A stretch of DNA of 64,000 bases. Origin: Acidobacteriota bacterium (GTDB lineage Bacteria > Acidobacteriota > Terriglobia > Acidiferrales > UBA7541). Location of the stretch: assembly GCA_013289955.1 (NCBI GenBank), contig JABCYZ010000004.1, positions 230,751-294,750 on the forward strand, written 5' to 3'. Both the position numbers and the translations under genes were made by a program. This document shows, piece after piece, positions 9,219-17,689 of this stretch; position 1 is the first letter of the stretch; every line of letters starts with the position of its first letter. Below the pieces are notes generated by a model, which did not search any database, was not told where the DNA came from, and saw only the letters and a program-made list of their open reading frames with translations.

Positions 9219-10412
9219 ATGACTATGAATGAAAGCACGAGTCAAGGCGGCGTACGCCGAAAACAAAAGCTGGCCATTTTGGTCAATATGATTTCGCCCG
9301 CGCGCATCTCTCTCTATTCCGCTCTGGCAGAGCGATTCGATCTGCTTCTTCTGCACGGCGGAACCGAATCAAATCGCGATACTTGGGGCAGCGTAGGGCG
9401 GCAATTGCCGGGGGCGCGTGTCGTCAAAGTCTGGGGCTGGCAAATACCACTCACGCGCAGGGTCCGCGGCCGGGCTTTCGATCGGCGTTACCTGCACCTA
9501 ACGCCGGGCTATCTCTGGCAGCTTTATCGATTTCGGCCGGATGTCATCATTACGAATGAAATGGGGCTGCGCACTCTGATCGCGCTCACTTACGCCACAG
9601 TGGCACGCAAGCCGGTCTGGGTTTGGTGGGGGGGAACGCCCCATACCGAGCGCAGCATCGGGGCGATCAAACGCCACGTGCGCCGTCTGATCGTGTATTG
9701 GTCGAAGCGTTGGATCAGCTACGGTAAATCCTCAACCGAATACCTCTTGACTCTGGGAGTTGACCGGAATTCAGTGCTCGAAATTCAGAACTCCGTTGAC
9801 GAGCGGCAATTTCTAGGTAGTGCGAGAGCCGAATACAAGCTTGAACCTCGGCCAGTTTTGCTGCACGTCGGCCAGTTCACAGCGCGAAAGGGCATTGAAC
9901 CGCTGCTGCGCGCTGCGGCCGACCTGCAAAAGAGGGGACAAGTGTTTTCGCTGGTCCTTGTTGGCAGCGGGCCGGATCGGGCGGCAGACGAGCAATTGTC
10001 CCGTGAACTCGAATTGAGAAATATTCACTTCATGTCTTCAGAGGAACCGGGCAGGATGCCGTCCATCTACAAAAGCGCGGATGCCCTGATATTTCCGACT
10101 TTGGAAGATGTTTGGGGCCTCGTCGCAAATGAAGCCATCTTATCCGGATTGCCGGTCCTTTGCTCGAAGTACGCAGGCTGCGCAAACGAATTGTTTGACG
10201 CTGAGAGTATTTTCAACCCGCAAGATCCGGAGGAGTTCTCCCGGAAATTGGGAGACGCGATTGCCCAGCGACTCCCAAGCCCCGACCCTTCCAGGCTTCG
10301 CTCGACGCCAGAACTCGCGTGCGACATCGTTGCCGCGCTCGAACACTCCATGGGGAGGTCCCTGGCGGTTCTTCAGAGGCCGGCGCGAGAGCTCGACACG
10401 CGAGGCGCTTGA
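9219..10412 (+). CDS. Glycosyltransferase family 4
   Basis: GT-B glycosyltransferase of 397 residues. The donor-binding half shows LLHVGQFTARKGIEPLLRAA, then LVLVGSGP and FPTLEDVWGLVANEAILSG, in which the acidic residues replace the usual E-x7-E frame (ED..E). An aromatic patch (KPVWVWWGGTP) in the acceptor half is common in the GT4 subgroup of exopolysaccharide transferases. The ATG at 9219 is followed by a second in-frame ATG six bases later; either could be used, and the SD is weak. The gene follows the hydrolase by 28 bases. Confidence 0.83.
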   Translation: MTMNESTSQGGVRRKQKLAILVNMISPARISLYSALAERFDLLLLHGGTESNRDTWGSVGRQLPGARVVKVWGWQIPLTRRVRGRAFDRRYLHLTPGYLWQLYRFRPDVIITNEMGLRTLIALTYATVARKPVWVWWGGTPHTERSIGAIKRHVRRLIVYWSKRWISYGKSSTEYLLTLGVDRNSVLEIQNSVDERQFLGSARAEYKLEPRPVLLHVGQFTARKGIEPLLRAAADLQKRGQVFSLVLVGSGPDRAADEQLSRELELRNIHFMSSEEPGRMPSIYKSADALIFPTLEDVWGLVANEAILSGLPVLCSKYAGCANELFDAESIFNPQDPEEFSRKLGDAIAQRLPSPDPSRLRSTPELACDIVAALEHSMGRSLAVLQRPARELDTRGA

Positions 10413-10463
10413 GTTCCCGCCGTGCTCCGACGGGAGGAAGCGAGTTGTGGCAGGGAATAAGAG

Positions 10464-12380
10464 ATGAGTGTTAGCCCATCCGGCAAATCAGCTGACAAGT
10501 ACCGGGCTGATATCGACGGCCTGCGCGCCATTGCTGTCCTTTTGGTGCTTGCCTACCACCTCGGAATCCACAGGTTCCGCGGCGGGTTTGTGGGCGTTGA
10601 TGTCTTTTTCGTGATTTCTGGATTTCTGATTGGCTCTATTATTCTTTCGGAGCTCGACGCGTCGCGCTTCTCGATCGTTTCGTTCTACGAGCGGCGCATT
10701 CGCCGCATTTTCCCGGCTCTTGCCGTCCTGTTTCTCGGCACGTCTGTATTGGCCTGCAAGTTCCTTCTGCCCTCGGAGCTCGTGGAGTACGGTAAGTCGC
10801 TGCTGGCGGCCACGTTTTCCTTTTCAAACGTTCTCTTCCTGCATCAGGCGGGATATTTCAACGCATCAGCAGCTTCGAATCCCCTTCTGCACACTTGGTC
10901 CCTCGCGGTCGAGGAACAGTTCTACGTTTTTCTTCCGCTGTTCCTCATTTGCGTCCGAAAATACTTTCCGACCAGGCAGCGCCTGCTCATTGTGGTTGTG
11001 GCGCTGCTGTCTTTCGCCGTGAGTGCCGTCGGCGCTTTCCGAGCCCACGACGCGACGTTTTACCTTGCTCACACAAGAGCGTGGGAATTGCTTCTTGGAA
11101 CCATGCTCGTGCTCGATATTTTTCCCACGATGTCCACAGCGTTACTTCGCAACCTCGCTTCGCTTGCAGGAGTTATTCTGATTCTCATCGCTGGCTTGCT
11201 ATTCACTCCTCTAACGCCGTTTCCCGGTGCTGCTGCGTTGCTGCCATGTGCGGGGGCTGCTCTAATCATTGCCGCAGGAAGGTCGGGAGCGTCCGTTGTT
11301 GGCAGAGTTCTATCTCTCCGTCCCATGGTATTCATCGGCATGATTTCCTATTCTTTGTATCTCTGGCATTGGCCGCTGATTGTATTCCAAGGGACTGACG
11401 GTCTGCTCATCAGGGGGTTTTCTCCAAGGGTAACGAAACTTGCCCTGATCTTCGCCTCTTTCGCGCTCGCCACGCTCTCCTGGAGATTTATCGAGCAGCC
11501 CTTCCGGGATCGCCGGCAGCTGTCGCGCACGGTGATCTTTCGCATGGCCTCCGCTGCCGCCGCCATCCTGCTCGTCGCCGGGACAATCATTGTCGTATCT
11601 AACGGGCTTCCTTCGCGCTATCCAGCCGCGGCTGTAAACGTAGCATCCTTCCTGGACAATACCGATGCGAAAACGGACGCTCAGTACCGTGTTGGGACCT
11701 GCTTTCTCACATCCAAAGACAGCTACACGGACTTCAATCCCTCGATTTGCCTTCAGCAAGATGCCCACAAGCGCAACGATTTATTACTGGGCGACAGCCA
11801 CGCCGCGCAACTCTGGTACGGCCTTTCCGCAACCTTCAAGGATGTAACCCTGCTGCAGGCAACAGCGTCCGGGTGCAAGCCTACTCTCGACCAGAGCCGC
11901 AGCGTCGAGGCTAAGTGCAGTCGCTTGATGGAATATATCTTCCAGGACTTTCTCCCACGCCATCATGTCGATACGCTCATCATCGCCGCGCGCTGGGATG
12001 CCGGTGACCTAGAGGCCTTGCACGAAACCCTTACGTGGGTGCATCAGCGCGGGATGGAAGTTGTTCTCCTTGGGCCTATCGTCCAGTATGATTCCGCGCT
12101 GCCCCGCTTGTTGGCACTATCCATTAAAACGAACGATCCATCCATTCCCTCGCTGCATCGCGTGGCCTACTACGAACATCTCGACGCCGAAATGGCCCGC
12201 CTCGCAGAGACGACTCCAGGGGTGCGCTATGTCTCCTACTTCAAAATGCTATGCCGCCAAAGTTCGTGTCTCGAATACGCCGCCGCGGGTGTGCCGTTGC
12301 AGTCCGACTATGGCCATCTAACCGGCAGCGGTTCTCTTCTGGTAGCCGCAAAACTCCGCGACACCGGGGCTCTCAACTAA
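10464..12380 (+). CDS. OafA/YrhL-type acyltransferase with C-terminal SGNH domain
   Basis: A 638-residue integral membrane O-acyltransferase fused to a periplasmic SGNH hydrolase-like domain. The N-terminal acyltransferase_3 domain shows YRADIDGLRAIAVL, His32 in LAYHLG and GGFVGVDVFFVISGFLI, followed by about ten membrane segments up to residue ~370. The C-terminal part carries GDSHAAQ with Ser445 and the DxxH pair Asp614/His617 in SDYGHLTGSG, so a full SGNH triad is visible. Such fusions acetylate cell-surface polysaccharides. It is the last gene of the exopolysaccharide cluster and is followed by a possible terminator at 12615. Confidence 0.88.
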   Translation: MSVSPSGKSADKYRADIDGLRAIAVLLVLAYHLGIHRFRGGFVGVDVFFVISGFLIGSIILSELDASRFSIVSFYERRIRRIFPALAVLFLGTSVLACKFLLPSELVEYGKSLLAATFSFSNVLFLHQAGYFNASAASNPLLHTWSLAVEEQFYVFLPLFLICVRKYFPTRQRLLIVVVALLSFAVSAVGAFRAHDATFYLAHTRAWELLLGTMLVLDIFPTMSTALLRNLASLAGVILILIAGLLFTPLTPFPGAAALLPCAGAALIIAAGRSGASVVGRVLSLRPMVFIGMISYSLYLWHWPLIVFQGTDGLLIRGFSPRVTKLALIFASFALATLSWRFIEQPFRDRRQLSRTVIFRMASAAAAILLVAGTIIVVSNGLPSRYPAAAVNVASFLDNTDAKTDAQYRVGTCFLTSKDSYTDFNPSICLQQDAHKRNDLLLGDSHAAQLWYGLSATFKDVTLLQATASGCKPTLDQSRSVEAKCSRLMEYIFQDFLPRHHVDTLIIAARWDAGDLEALHETLTWVHQRGMEVVLLGPIVQYDSALPRLLALSIKTNDPSIPSLHRVAYYEHLDAEMARLAETTPGVRYVSYFKMLCRQSSCLEYAAAGVPLQSDYGHLTGSGSLLVAAKLRDTGALN

Positions 12381-12614
12381 TCCCGCTGGCAATCCCCAAG
12401 CCGCCCTACATTCCGCACGAATAGCGCTCCACCCGTTTACCCCCTAGGGCGATTGATCATCCTCTAGAAAGAGACTTGATGGCATGGCGAACGTGTCGAA
12501 AGAGCCCGTTGTGACTTGACGGAAGGCCTTGGTATGACCGGCGACGTGAAGACGCTGTCATGGAGGAAGCTCGAAGCGCATTCAAAACGGAAGAAATTGC
12601 AATTCGGGCTGACT

Positions 12615-12637
12615 CGCCTTTGAGGCGCGGCTTTTTG
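12615..12637 (+). terminator. Possible intrinsic terminator after the exopolysaccharide cluster
   Basis: CGCCT-TTG-AGGCG gives a perfect five-base-pair stem with a three-base loop, followed four bases later by TTTTT. It lies 235 bases beyond the acyltransferase stop and just before the convergent peptidase gene ends. The stem is short, so the call is tentative. The rest of the 274-base gap shows no gene I can support. Confidence 0.35.
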
Positions 12638-12654
12638 ACCGGAGAACCGAGCCA

Positions 12655-14961
12655 CTAACGTGGACGTGCCGGAGGCGCCTCTCGGTCTTCATGGATCTCA
12701 AAGTTAGCGGGCGGGGCCACGCCCAGCAGGTATTTTACGAAGTAATCCCACCGCCGGCGCACCAGATACAGGTTCCCGCCCTCACCGTGATACATATTCG
12801 GAACGATCAGCATGTCGAAGTCTTTGTTTGCCTTCATCAAGGCGTCGGCAAATCGCATTGTCTCCACTACGTGAACGTTGTCATCGATATCGCCATGGAT
12901 GATTAACAGGTGTCCTTCGAGTTTGTCCGCCAGGGTGACGTTCGACTGTTCCGCATAGTCGGAGCCCACGGGATAGCCTTGATACAGCTCGTTCCACCAA
13001 GCCTTATCCAATCTGGCGTCGTGATCGCCAGAGATGGAAACGCAAACCTTGTAAAAATCCGGAAACATGAGAATGGCATGAGCAGCCCCGTAACCTCCGG
13101 CTGAGGTCCCAAAGATCCCAACGCGCGTAATGTCCATGTAAGGATTCTGTGCGGCCATCTGCTGAATCATGGCGACATGATCCTCAAAGGACCCACCCAG
13201 ATTGTGGTAGGAGAATTCATGGAACGCGCGAGACCGTCCTGTCGTCCCTCGGCCATCAACCATAACCACAACGAAACCCAGCTCTGCCACCGATTGCAAA
13301 CTGCGTATCGCTGCTCCGAAAGTTTTCGGAACAAAGAACGCCTGCGGGCCGGTATAAACCATTTCGATGATCGGGTATTTTTTCGAAGCATCGAAATTAG
13401 AAGGCCGCCAAATCAATCCATAGAGATCGGTTGTGCCGTCTTTGGCCTTGCCGTGAAACGGCGACGGGAACTTCCAGCCCAGCTGGAGCATTTCGCTCGC
13501 GTCGGTCTGCTCGAGCAGGCGAACCTGCGAACCGTCCTTCGCATTCCGAAGAGCGGATTGTCCCGGCAAATCCGGCCTCGAAGCATTGTCCACAAAGTAC
13601 AAATGGTCGGGAGACATGCTGATCGAATGGTTGGCGTTCTCCGGGGTCAGAAGCGTTAAGCCTTTGCCGTCGAACCCGGCGCTGTACAGATGAGTCTGAT
13701 AGGGGTCTTCATCCTTCTCGCGTCCGTTGGCCAGAAAATAGATGCGGCGCGATTTCTCATCGACGTCGACGATCTGACGCACGACCCACTGCCCCTGCGT
13801 TATCTGATTTTTCAGTTCGCCGGTCTTCTGGTTGTAGAGATACAAATGATTCCACCCGTCGCGTTCCGAAGACCAGAGCACTTCGCCGGAGTCGTGAAGA
13901 AATCGAGAGAAAGTCTCGCCGGGATCGACGTAGTGATCAGATTTTTCCCGGATGACAACCTTCTGCTCTCCTGTCTCCGCATCCACAGTACGCAGTTCGA
14001 TGGTTTTCTCGCCTCGCTCGCTGTGGTCGTAGTAGAAGCCTTTGCTGTCCGGAAACCAGTGGAAGTCTGGTCCGCCCTGGAACTGCATTTCCAGAGGTTC
14101 GGTTTTTACATCAATTCGTTTGCCACTTCGAATCTCGAAGATAAGCGGCTCAGCCTTTGGCAATGCTTCTCCCGGCAATGGATAGACGACACTAAACGCT
14201 CTGGGTCGAAGTTGATCGGGAGGCACAAACTGCAGGTTTGTGAATCGGCCGGCGTTGCGCGTGTCCATACGATAGGTGACCAGTTTCGAAGAATCCGGTG
14301 ACCAGAACACCGCGGGCCGCTGCTTAGGGTTCTGGGTTTCCTGCGCCACCATAGGACGGAGCGAGGTAATCTCCGTGGCATACTCCCAGCCAGATTCGCC
14401 ATCGCGGGTGAGCTGCACGATCGCGCCTGTGGGCACATAGCGAACGTACAGATTGAAATCTTTCACATAGGCGATCCATTCTTTGCTTGGCGATGCTTCT
14501 TCATACGGCCCGACGGCCAGCTCGCGCGGCTCTTTGCATTCGTAGGTCTCGATGTTGCAGCTCCAGAAGGTACTTTCGATATGGAAGCGAATGGACTTGC
14601 CGTCCTCGGAAAACTCCAAAGTGTCGAAAGGAAGTTCCGTGGGCTTGTAATCGCGCTTTGAAACCTTGGAAAGAGCGGTTGCCAGTCGCTCCTGGTCGAA
14701 CGCGGGACGGGTCGTGGTTTGGGACAGGTCAACGAGGAGGAACTCAACACCCTTTGGACTGGCCTTCCGGTACCAGAAACGATTCGTCTTGGCGATCCAG
14801 TGAGGCGCCACGTCCGCAACATACAGTCGGTGGCGCAAATTACCCGCGAGGAATTGCTCTGCCCGCTTGTAGTCCTCCCGAGTGCCCTGGGCGCGCCCTG
14901 CTGACACGAGTATTCCCAAAACAAGGATAGAGAGAGCAGTACGCCACGCGTAGCGCTTCAT
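12655..14961 (-). CDS. Secreted dipeptidyl peptidase IV-type serine peptidase (S9B)
   Basis: Prolyl-oligopeptidase-family peptidase of 768 residues. Members of S9B remove X-Pro (and often X-Ala or X-Hyp) dipeptides from peptide N-termini. A signal peptide covers residues 1-24 (MKRYAWRTALSILVLG... cleaved after GRAQ). The beta-propeller (DPPIV_N) spans about 90-500 and the alpha/beta hydrolase domain 540-750. The triad is visible as Ser620 in GTSAGG, Asp693 in HGDIDDNVHV and His725 in YHGEGG; the spacings of 73 and 32 residues match DPP-IV. I start at 14961 because GGGGAGG stands about ten bases upstream and the signal peptide begins there; the frame stays open to 15114 without adding conserved sequence. 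It is divergent from the hydroxyproline operon, suggesting it supplies Pro/Hyp-containing peptides. Confidence 0.88.
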   Translation of the reverse strand: MKRYAWRTALSILVLGILVSAGRAQGTREDYKRAEQFLAGNLRHRLYVADVAPHWIAKTNRFWYRKASPKGVEFLLVDLSQTTTRPAFDQERLATALSKVSKRDYKPTELPFDTLEFSEDGKSIRFHIESTFWSCNIETYECKEPRELAVGPYEEASPSKEWIAYVKDFNLYVRYVPTGAIVQLTRDGESGWEYATEITSLRPMVAQETQNPKQRPAVFWSPDSSKLVTYRMDTRNAGRFTNLQFVPPDQLRPRAFSVVYPLPGEALPKAEPLIFEIRSGKRIDVKTEPLEMQFQGGPDFHWFPDSKGFYYDHSERGEKTIELRTVDAETGEQKVVIREKSDHYVDPGETFSRFLHDSGEVLWSSERDGWNHLYLYNQKTGELKNQITQGQWVVRQIVDVDEKSRRIYFLANGREKDEDPYQTHLYSAGFDGKGLTLLTPENANHSISMSPDHLYFVDNASRPDLPGQSALRNAKDGSQVRLLEQTDASEMLQLGWKFPSPFHGKAKDGTTDLYGLIWRPSNFDASKKYPIIEMVYTGPQAFFVPKTFGAAIRSLQSVAELGFVVVMVDGRGTTGRSRAFHEFSYHNLGGSFEDHVAMIQQMAAQNPYMDITRVGIFGTSAGGYGAAHAILMFPDFYKVCVSISGDHDARLDKAWWNELYQGYPVGSDYAEQSNVTLADKLEGHLLIIHGDIDDNVHVVETMRFADALMKANKDFDMLIVPNMYHGEGGNLYLVRRRWDYFVKYLLGVAPPANFEIHEDREAPPARPR

Positions 14962-15098
14962 AATGGTACAGACCTCCCCTGGGAGTTTGAACGGGTCGCC
15001 GAACCTCTTCCCCACGCCGGGGAAGCTCACTGAACTCGGCACCAGCATCGGGATAAAGCTGAGCCAAGCAGAAAAAGGATTGCCCCCGGGACGGATGA

Positions 15099-15114
15099 TG
15101 TATATTGTATGCAA
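15099..15114 (-). promoter_or_regulatory. Candidate operator, copy 1 (TTGCATACAATATACA)
   Basis: Minus-strand sequence TTGCATACAATATACA matches 14 of 16 positions of the site at 28495-28510 and resembles the site at 31937-31955. It contains an imperfect palindrome (TTGTATGCAA read on the plus strand), a shape usual for GntR/FCD operators. Two FCD-type regulators are encoded in the same region, so they are the likeliest ligands. This assignment is inference. Confidence 0.45.
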
Positions 15115-15127
15115 GAAGGGATGTCAA
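15099..15127 (-). promoter_or_regulatory. Sigma-70-like promoter of the S9B peptidase gene
   Basis: Reading the minus strand, TTGACA (15122-15127) is followed after exactly 17 bases by TATACA (15099-15104), a good -35/-10 pair about 140 bases upstream of the peptidase start. The -10 and half of the spacer are covered by the 16-bp repeat motif at 15099-15114, as expected for a repressor site. Confidence 0.55.
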
Positions 15128-15364
15128 CCTGAAATCCCTCTTCTAGCGGCTCGCGAATCCTGTCTTTCCGGTCCTTGGTGGCTTGCCAAGTCATTGGACC
15201 TTCTGGGCTTTGTCACGGGCTTCCCGGTCGCAAGTTTGCTAGGTTCGGGCGAGTGCTTTTGCGAGAATCCGATATCACAGAAAAAATCACTGGCGCCGTC
15301 AGCCTTTCGAGGGACAATCGCGCTGCAATCCGGATCCTAGGAGGGACGGTGAATCCCCATTAGC

Positions 15365-16315
15365 ATGCTTGACCGACTGGAGCGCGTTCACGTAGTGGAC
15401 TCACACACCGGGGGCGAGCCGACGCGGATAATCGTGTCCGGAGGCCCTGCCTTACCATGCGACAGCATGGATTTGCGCCTGGAGGAGTTTCATCGGAACC
15501 ATGATTTCTTGCGGCGCGCGTTGGTGAATGAACCTCGCGGCTCAGAAGTTGTAGTGGGGGCGCTCCTTTGCGAGCCCGTGAAACCTGGAAGCGCCGCTGG
15601 AGTGATCTTCTTTAATAATGTTGGCTACCTTGGGATGTGCGTGCATGGCACTATCGGGCTGATCGCAACTCTTTCCTACCTGGGACGGATTGGCGGAGGA
15701 GAACACAAGATTGACACGCCGGTCGGCACGGTTTCGGCGACGCTGCTGGAGACGGGCGAGATTTCCGTAGCAAACGTTCCCAGCCAGCGGACGGCCAAGT
15801 GCGTTGCCGTCCACGTCCCCGGCTATGGCACTGTGCGCGGTGATGTGGCCTGGGGAGGGAATTGGTTCTTCCTCGTCAACGAGCACTCTTTCGATCTTTT
15901 GATCGGCAACATTGATGAACTGACGCAATTTACATGGGCGATTCGTCAGGCGCTTGAGAGAAAGGGAATTAAGGGCACCGACGGAAAAGAAATCGATCAC
16001 ATCGAACTTTTCAGCCCCTCGCAAATTCACGGCGTCAACAGCAAGAATTTCGTGCTCTGCCCGGGAAAGGCTTACGATCGTTCGCCGTGTGGCACAGGAA
16101 CAAGCGCCAAGCTCGCATGCCTCTATGCGGATGGCAAACTCAGACCGGGAGAAGTGTGGCGGCAAGAGAGCATTGTTGGCAGCGTGTTTGAAGGGCAGGT
16201 CCGCATCGAGAACGGCGAGATCATTCCCGTGATTAAGGGCTCTGCGTACATTACTTCCGACGCGGAATTCATCTTTGATCCGTCCGATCCATTTCGATAT
16301 GGGATTCAAGAATGA
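15365..16315 (+). CDS. 4-hydroxyproline 2-epimerase (proline racemase family)
   Basis: Converts trans-4-hydroxy-L-proline to cis-4-hydroxy-D-proline, the first step of Hyp breakdown. The protein has 316 residues, the usual length. Both catalytic cysteines are present: Cys92 in LGMCVHGTIG and Cys242 in RSPCGTGTSA. This makes it an epimerase/racemase and not the dehydratase subtype, which lacks the second Cys. In the first motif the common MCGHG is MCVHG here. An in-frame TGA at 15350 forces the ATG at 15365, although the nearest GGAGG is unusually far (20 bases). The assignment to Hyp over proline rests on the following genes, which encode the rest of the Hyp pathway. The stop overlaps the next start (ATGA). 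Confidence 0.88.
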   Translation: MLDRLERVHVVDSHTGGEPTRIIVSGGPALPCDSMDLRLEEFHRNHDFLRRALVNEPRGSEVVVGALLCEPVKPGSAAGVIFFNNVGYLGMCVHGTIGLIATLSYLGRIGGGEHKIDTPVGTVSATLLETGEISVANVPSQRTAKCVAVHVPGYGTVRGDVAWGGNWFFLVNEHSFDLLIGNIDELTQFTWAIRQALERKGIKGTDGKEIDHIELFSPSQIHGVNSKNFVLCPGKAYDRSPCGTGTSAKLACLYADGKLRPGEVWRQESIVGSVFEGQVRIENGEIIPVIKGSAYITSDAEFIFDPSDPFRYGIQE

Positions 16316-17451
16316 CCCGGGCGGCCGATGTTTTGATTGTGGGCGCAGGAATTGTCGGCGCAGCGTGCGCGCTGGAACTCGCCAAAGCCGGGGTGCGCGT
16401 CACGATCCTGGAAGAGAGGTTCGTCTCAGCCGGGGCAACAGGCGCGTCGATGGGCCACATCGTGGTGATGGATGACTCCGAAGCACAATTCTCTTTGACC
16501 CGCTACTCTCAGGTCCTCTGGGAAGAACTCCACGAAGAGTTGCCGCCTGATGTTGAGTACGAAAGATGCGGAACCATCTGGATCGCCGCCGATGAAGAAG
16601 AAATGGCGGAAGTCCGCCGAAAGTGTTCGTACTACGCCGACCGCGGAGTCCCTGCCGAGATCCTTGATCCTCGATCGTTGCACGATGCTGAGCCGCATCT
16701 TCGCGTGCCCCTTGCAGGCGGACTCTTTGTGGCGGGAGATTCCGTCATCTATCCTCCGGCAGCGGCCTCTTTTTTGCTGCAAAGAGCTGTCGAATTAGGC
16801 GCTACGCTGCACCTTGGAAAAGCAGTTGTGTCGCTAGGGAAGGGAAACGCTGGTCTGGCGGATGGTACGACTCTCAGCGCGGGCCGGTTGATCAATGCCG
16901 CTGGCCAGTTCGCTCCGAAATTGACCTGCGGCATTCAAATCAAGCCGCGCAAGGGGCATCTGGTCATCACCGATCGCTACCCAGGCACGGTTCGTCATCA
17001 ACTGGTTGAACTGGGTTACCTCAAATCCGCTCATTCGCTCACCAGCGATTCCGTGGCCTTCAACATTCAGCCTCGAAAGACCGGCCAGCTACTGATTGGT
17101 TCTTCACGTCAGTACAACGCAGAACACGACGAGGTCGACTCCGCAATTCTCTCGCGCATGCTGGAGCGCGCCTTTGAATACCTGCCTGCCGTGGCTTCCT
17201 TCGCGGGCATCCGCATCTGGACCGGCTTTCGGCCTGCCACTCCGGACAAACTGCCGTTGATCGGTCCGTGGCTCGACGATCCAACTCTCTACATCGCTTC
17301 GGGGCATGAAGGTCTGGGGATCACGACTTCTTTGGCCACCGGCAAACTGATTTGTGCTCAGATCCTCGGTCAGAGTCCTGCGATTCCCGCTGAGCCTTAT
17401 TTGCCGTCAAGACAAACGGTTAGCGAAACAAATGTAGAAGCCCATGTCTGA
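16312..17451 (+). CDS. D-hydroxyproline dehydrogenase, DAO-type FAD subunit (beta)
   Basis: FAD-dependent oxidoreductase of the DAO/DadA superfamily, 379 residues, with the dinucleotide fold GAGIVG at residues 11-16 and the C-terminal FAD-contact region (SGHEGLGITTSLATGKLI). It oxidises cis-4-hydroxy-D-proline to 1-pyrroline-4-hydroxy-2-carboxylate. The two following genes encode a small 2Fe-2S protein and an FAD/NAD-type subunit. Together they reproduce the heteromeric D-Hyp dehydrogenase known from Pseudomonas aeruginosa, in contrast to the single-polypeptide Hyp oxidase of P. putida. It overlaps the upstream gene by four bases and the downstream gene by eight, so the subunits are translationally coupled. 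Confidence 0.82.
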   Translation: MTRAADVLIVGAGIVGAACALELAKAGVRVTILEERFVSAGATGASMGHIVVMDDSEAQFSLTRYSQVLWEELHEELPPDVEYERCGTIWIAADEEEMAEVRRKCSYYADRGVPAEILDPRSLHDAEPHLRVPLAGGLFVAGDSVIYPPAAASFLLQRAVELGATLHLGKAVVSLGKGNAGLADGTTLSAGRLINAAGQFAPKLTCGIQIKPRKGHLVITDRYPGTVRHQLVELGYLKSAHSLTSDSVAFNIQPRKTGQLLIGSSRQYNAEHDEVDSAILSRMLERAFEYLPAVASFAGIRIWTGFRPATPDKLPLIGPWLDDPTLYIASGHEGLGITTSLATGKLICAQILGQSPAIPAEPYLPSRQTVSETNVEAHV

Positions 17452-17689
17452 AACTCTAATGGTTCGCGTGAATGGGACGCCGGTAATCGTCCCCGCGGGG
17501 TCTACCGTGGCTGTGGCCGTGCTGCTTTCGACCGGAGCATGCCGGACGTCGGTCTCTGGCCAGCCGCGCGCTCCGTTTTGTGGCATGGGTACGTGTTTCG
17601 AGTGTCGCGTGGAAATCGATGGCCAATCGCACCAACGGAGTTGTCAGGTGATGTGCGAAGCAAATATGGAAATCACGGCCCATGGATAG
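17444..17689 (+). CDS. D-hydroxyproline dehydrogenase, 2Fe-2S subunit (gamma)
   Basis: Small (81 residues) plant-type ferredoxin-like subunit homologous to HcnA and SoxA/octopine oxidase small chains. The 2Fe-2S ligands are Cys46, Cys51, Cys54 and Cys67 in the pattern C-x4-C-x2-C-x12-C (FCGMGTCFEC...RSC). It should pass electrons from the DAO subunit to the alpha subunit. It overlaps both neighbours by eight bases, a strong sign of stoichiometric production of one complex. Confidence 0.82.
   Translation: MSETLMVRVNGTPVIVPAGSTVAVAVLLSTGACRTSVSGQPRAPFCGMGTCFECRVEIDGQSHQRSCQVMCEANMEITAHG

Larger units (their letters stand above)
14962..15364. other. 403-bp divergent intergenic region
   Basis: This gap separates the peptidase (minus) from the hydroxyproline operon (plus). 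It contains the peptidase promoter and candidate operator copy 1. On the plus strand TTGCCC (15080-15085) and TATATT (15101-15106) with a 15-base spacer could form a weak promoter for the operon, giving a leader of about 250 bases. Small open frames occur in it but none has an SD-start pair or recognisable protein. A GGAGG at 15340-15344 lies 20 bases before the epimerase ATG, too far for normal use. Confidence 0.5.

Noticed and set aside
14963..15363. Open frames in the peptidase/epimerase gap on the plus strand (up to 125 codons)
   Set aside because: No SD at their starts, no recognisable protein, and they run across the promoter of the divergent gene.
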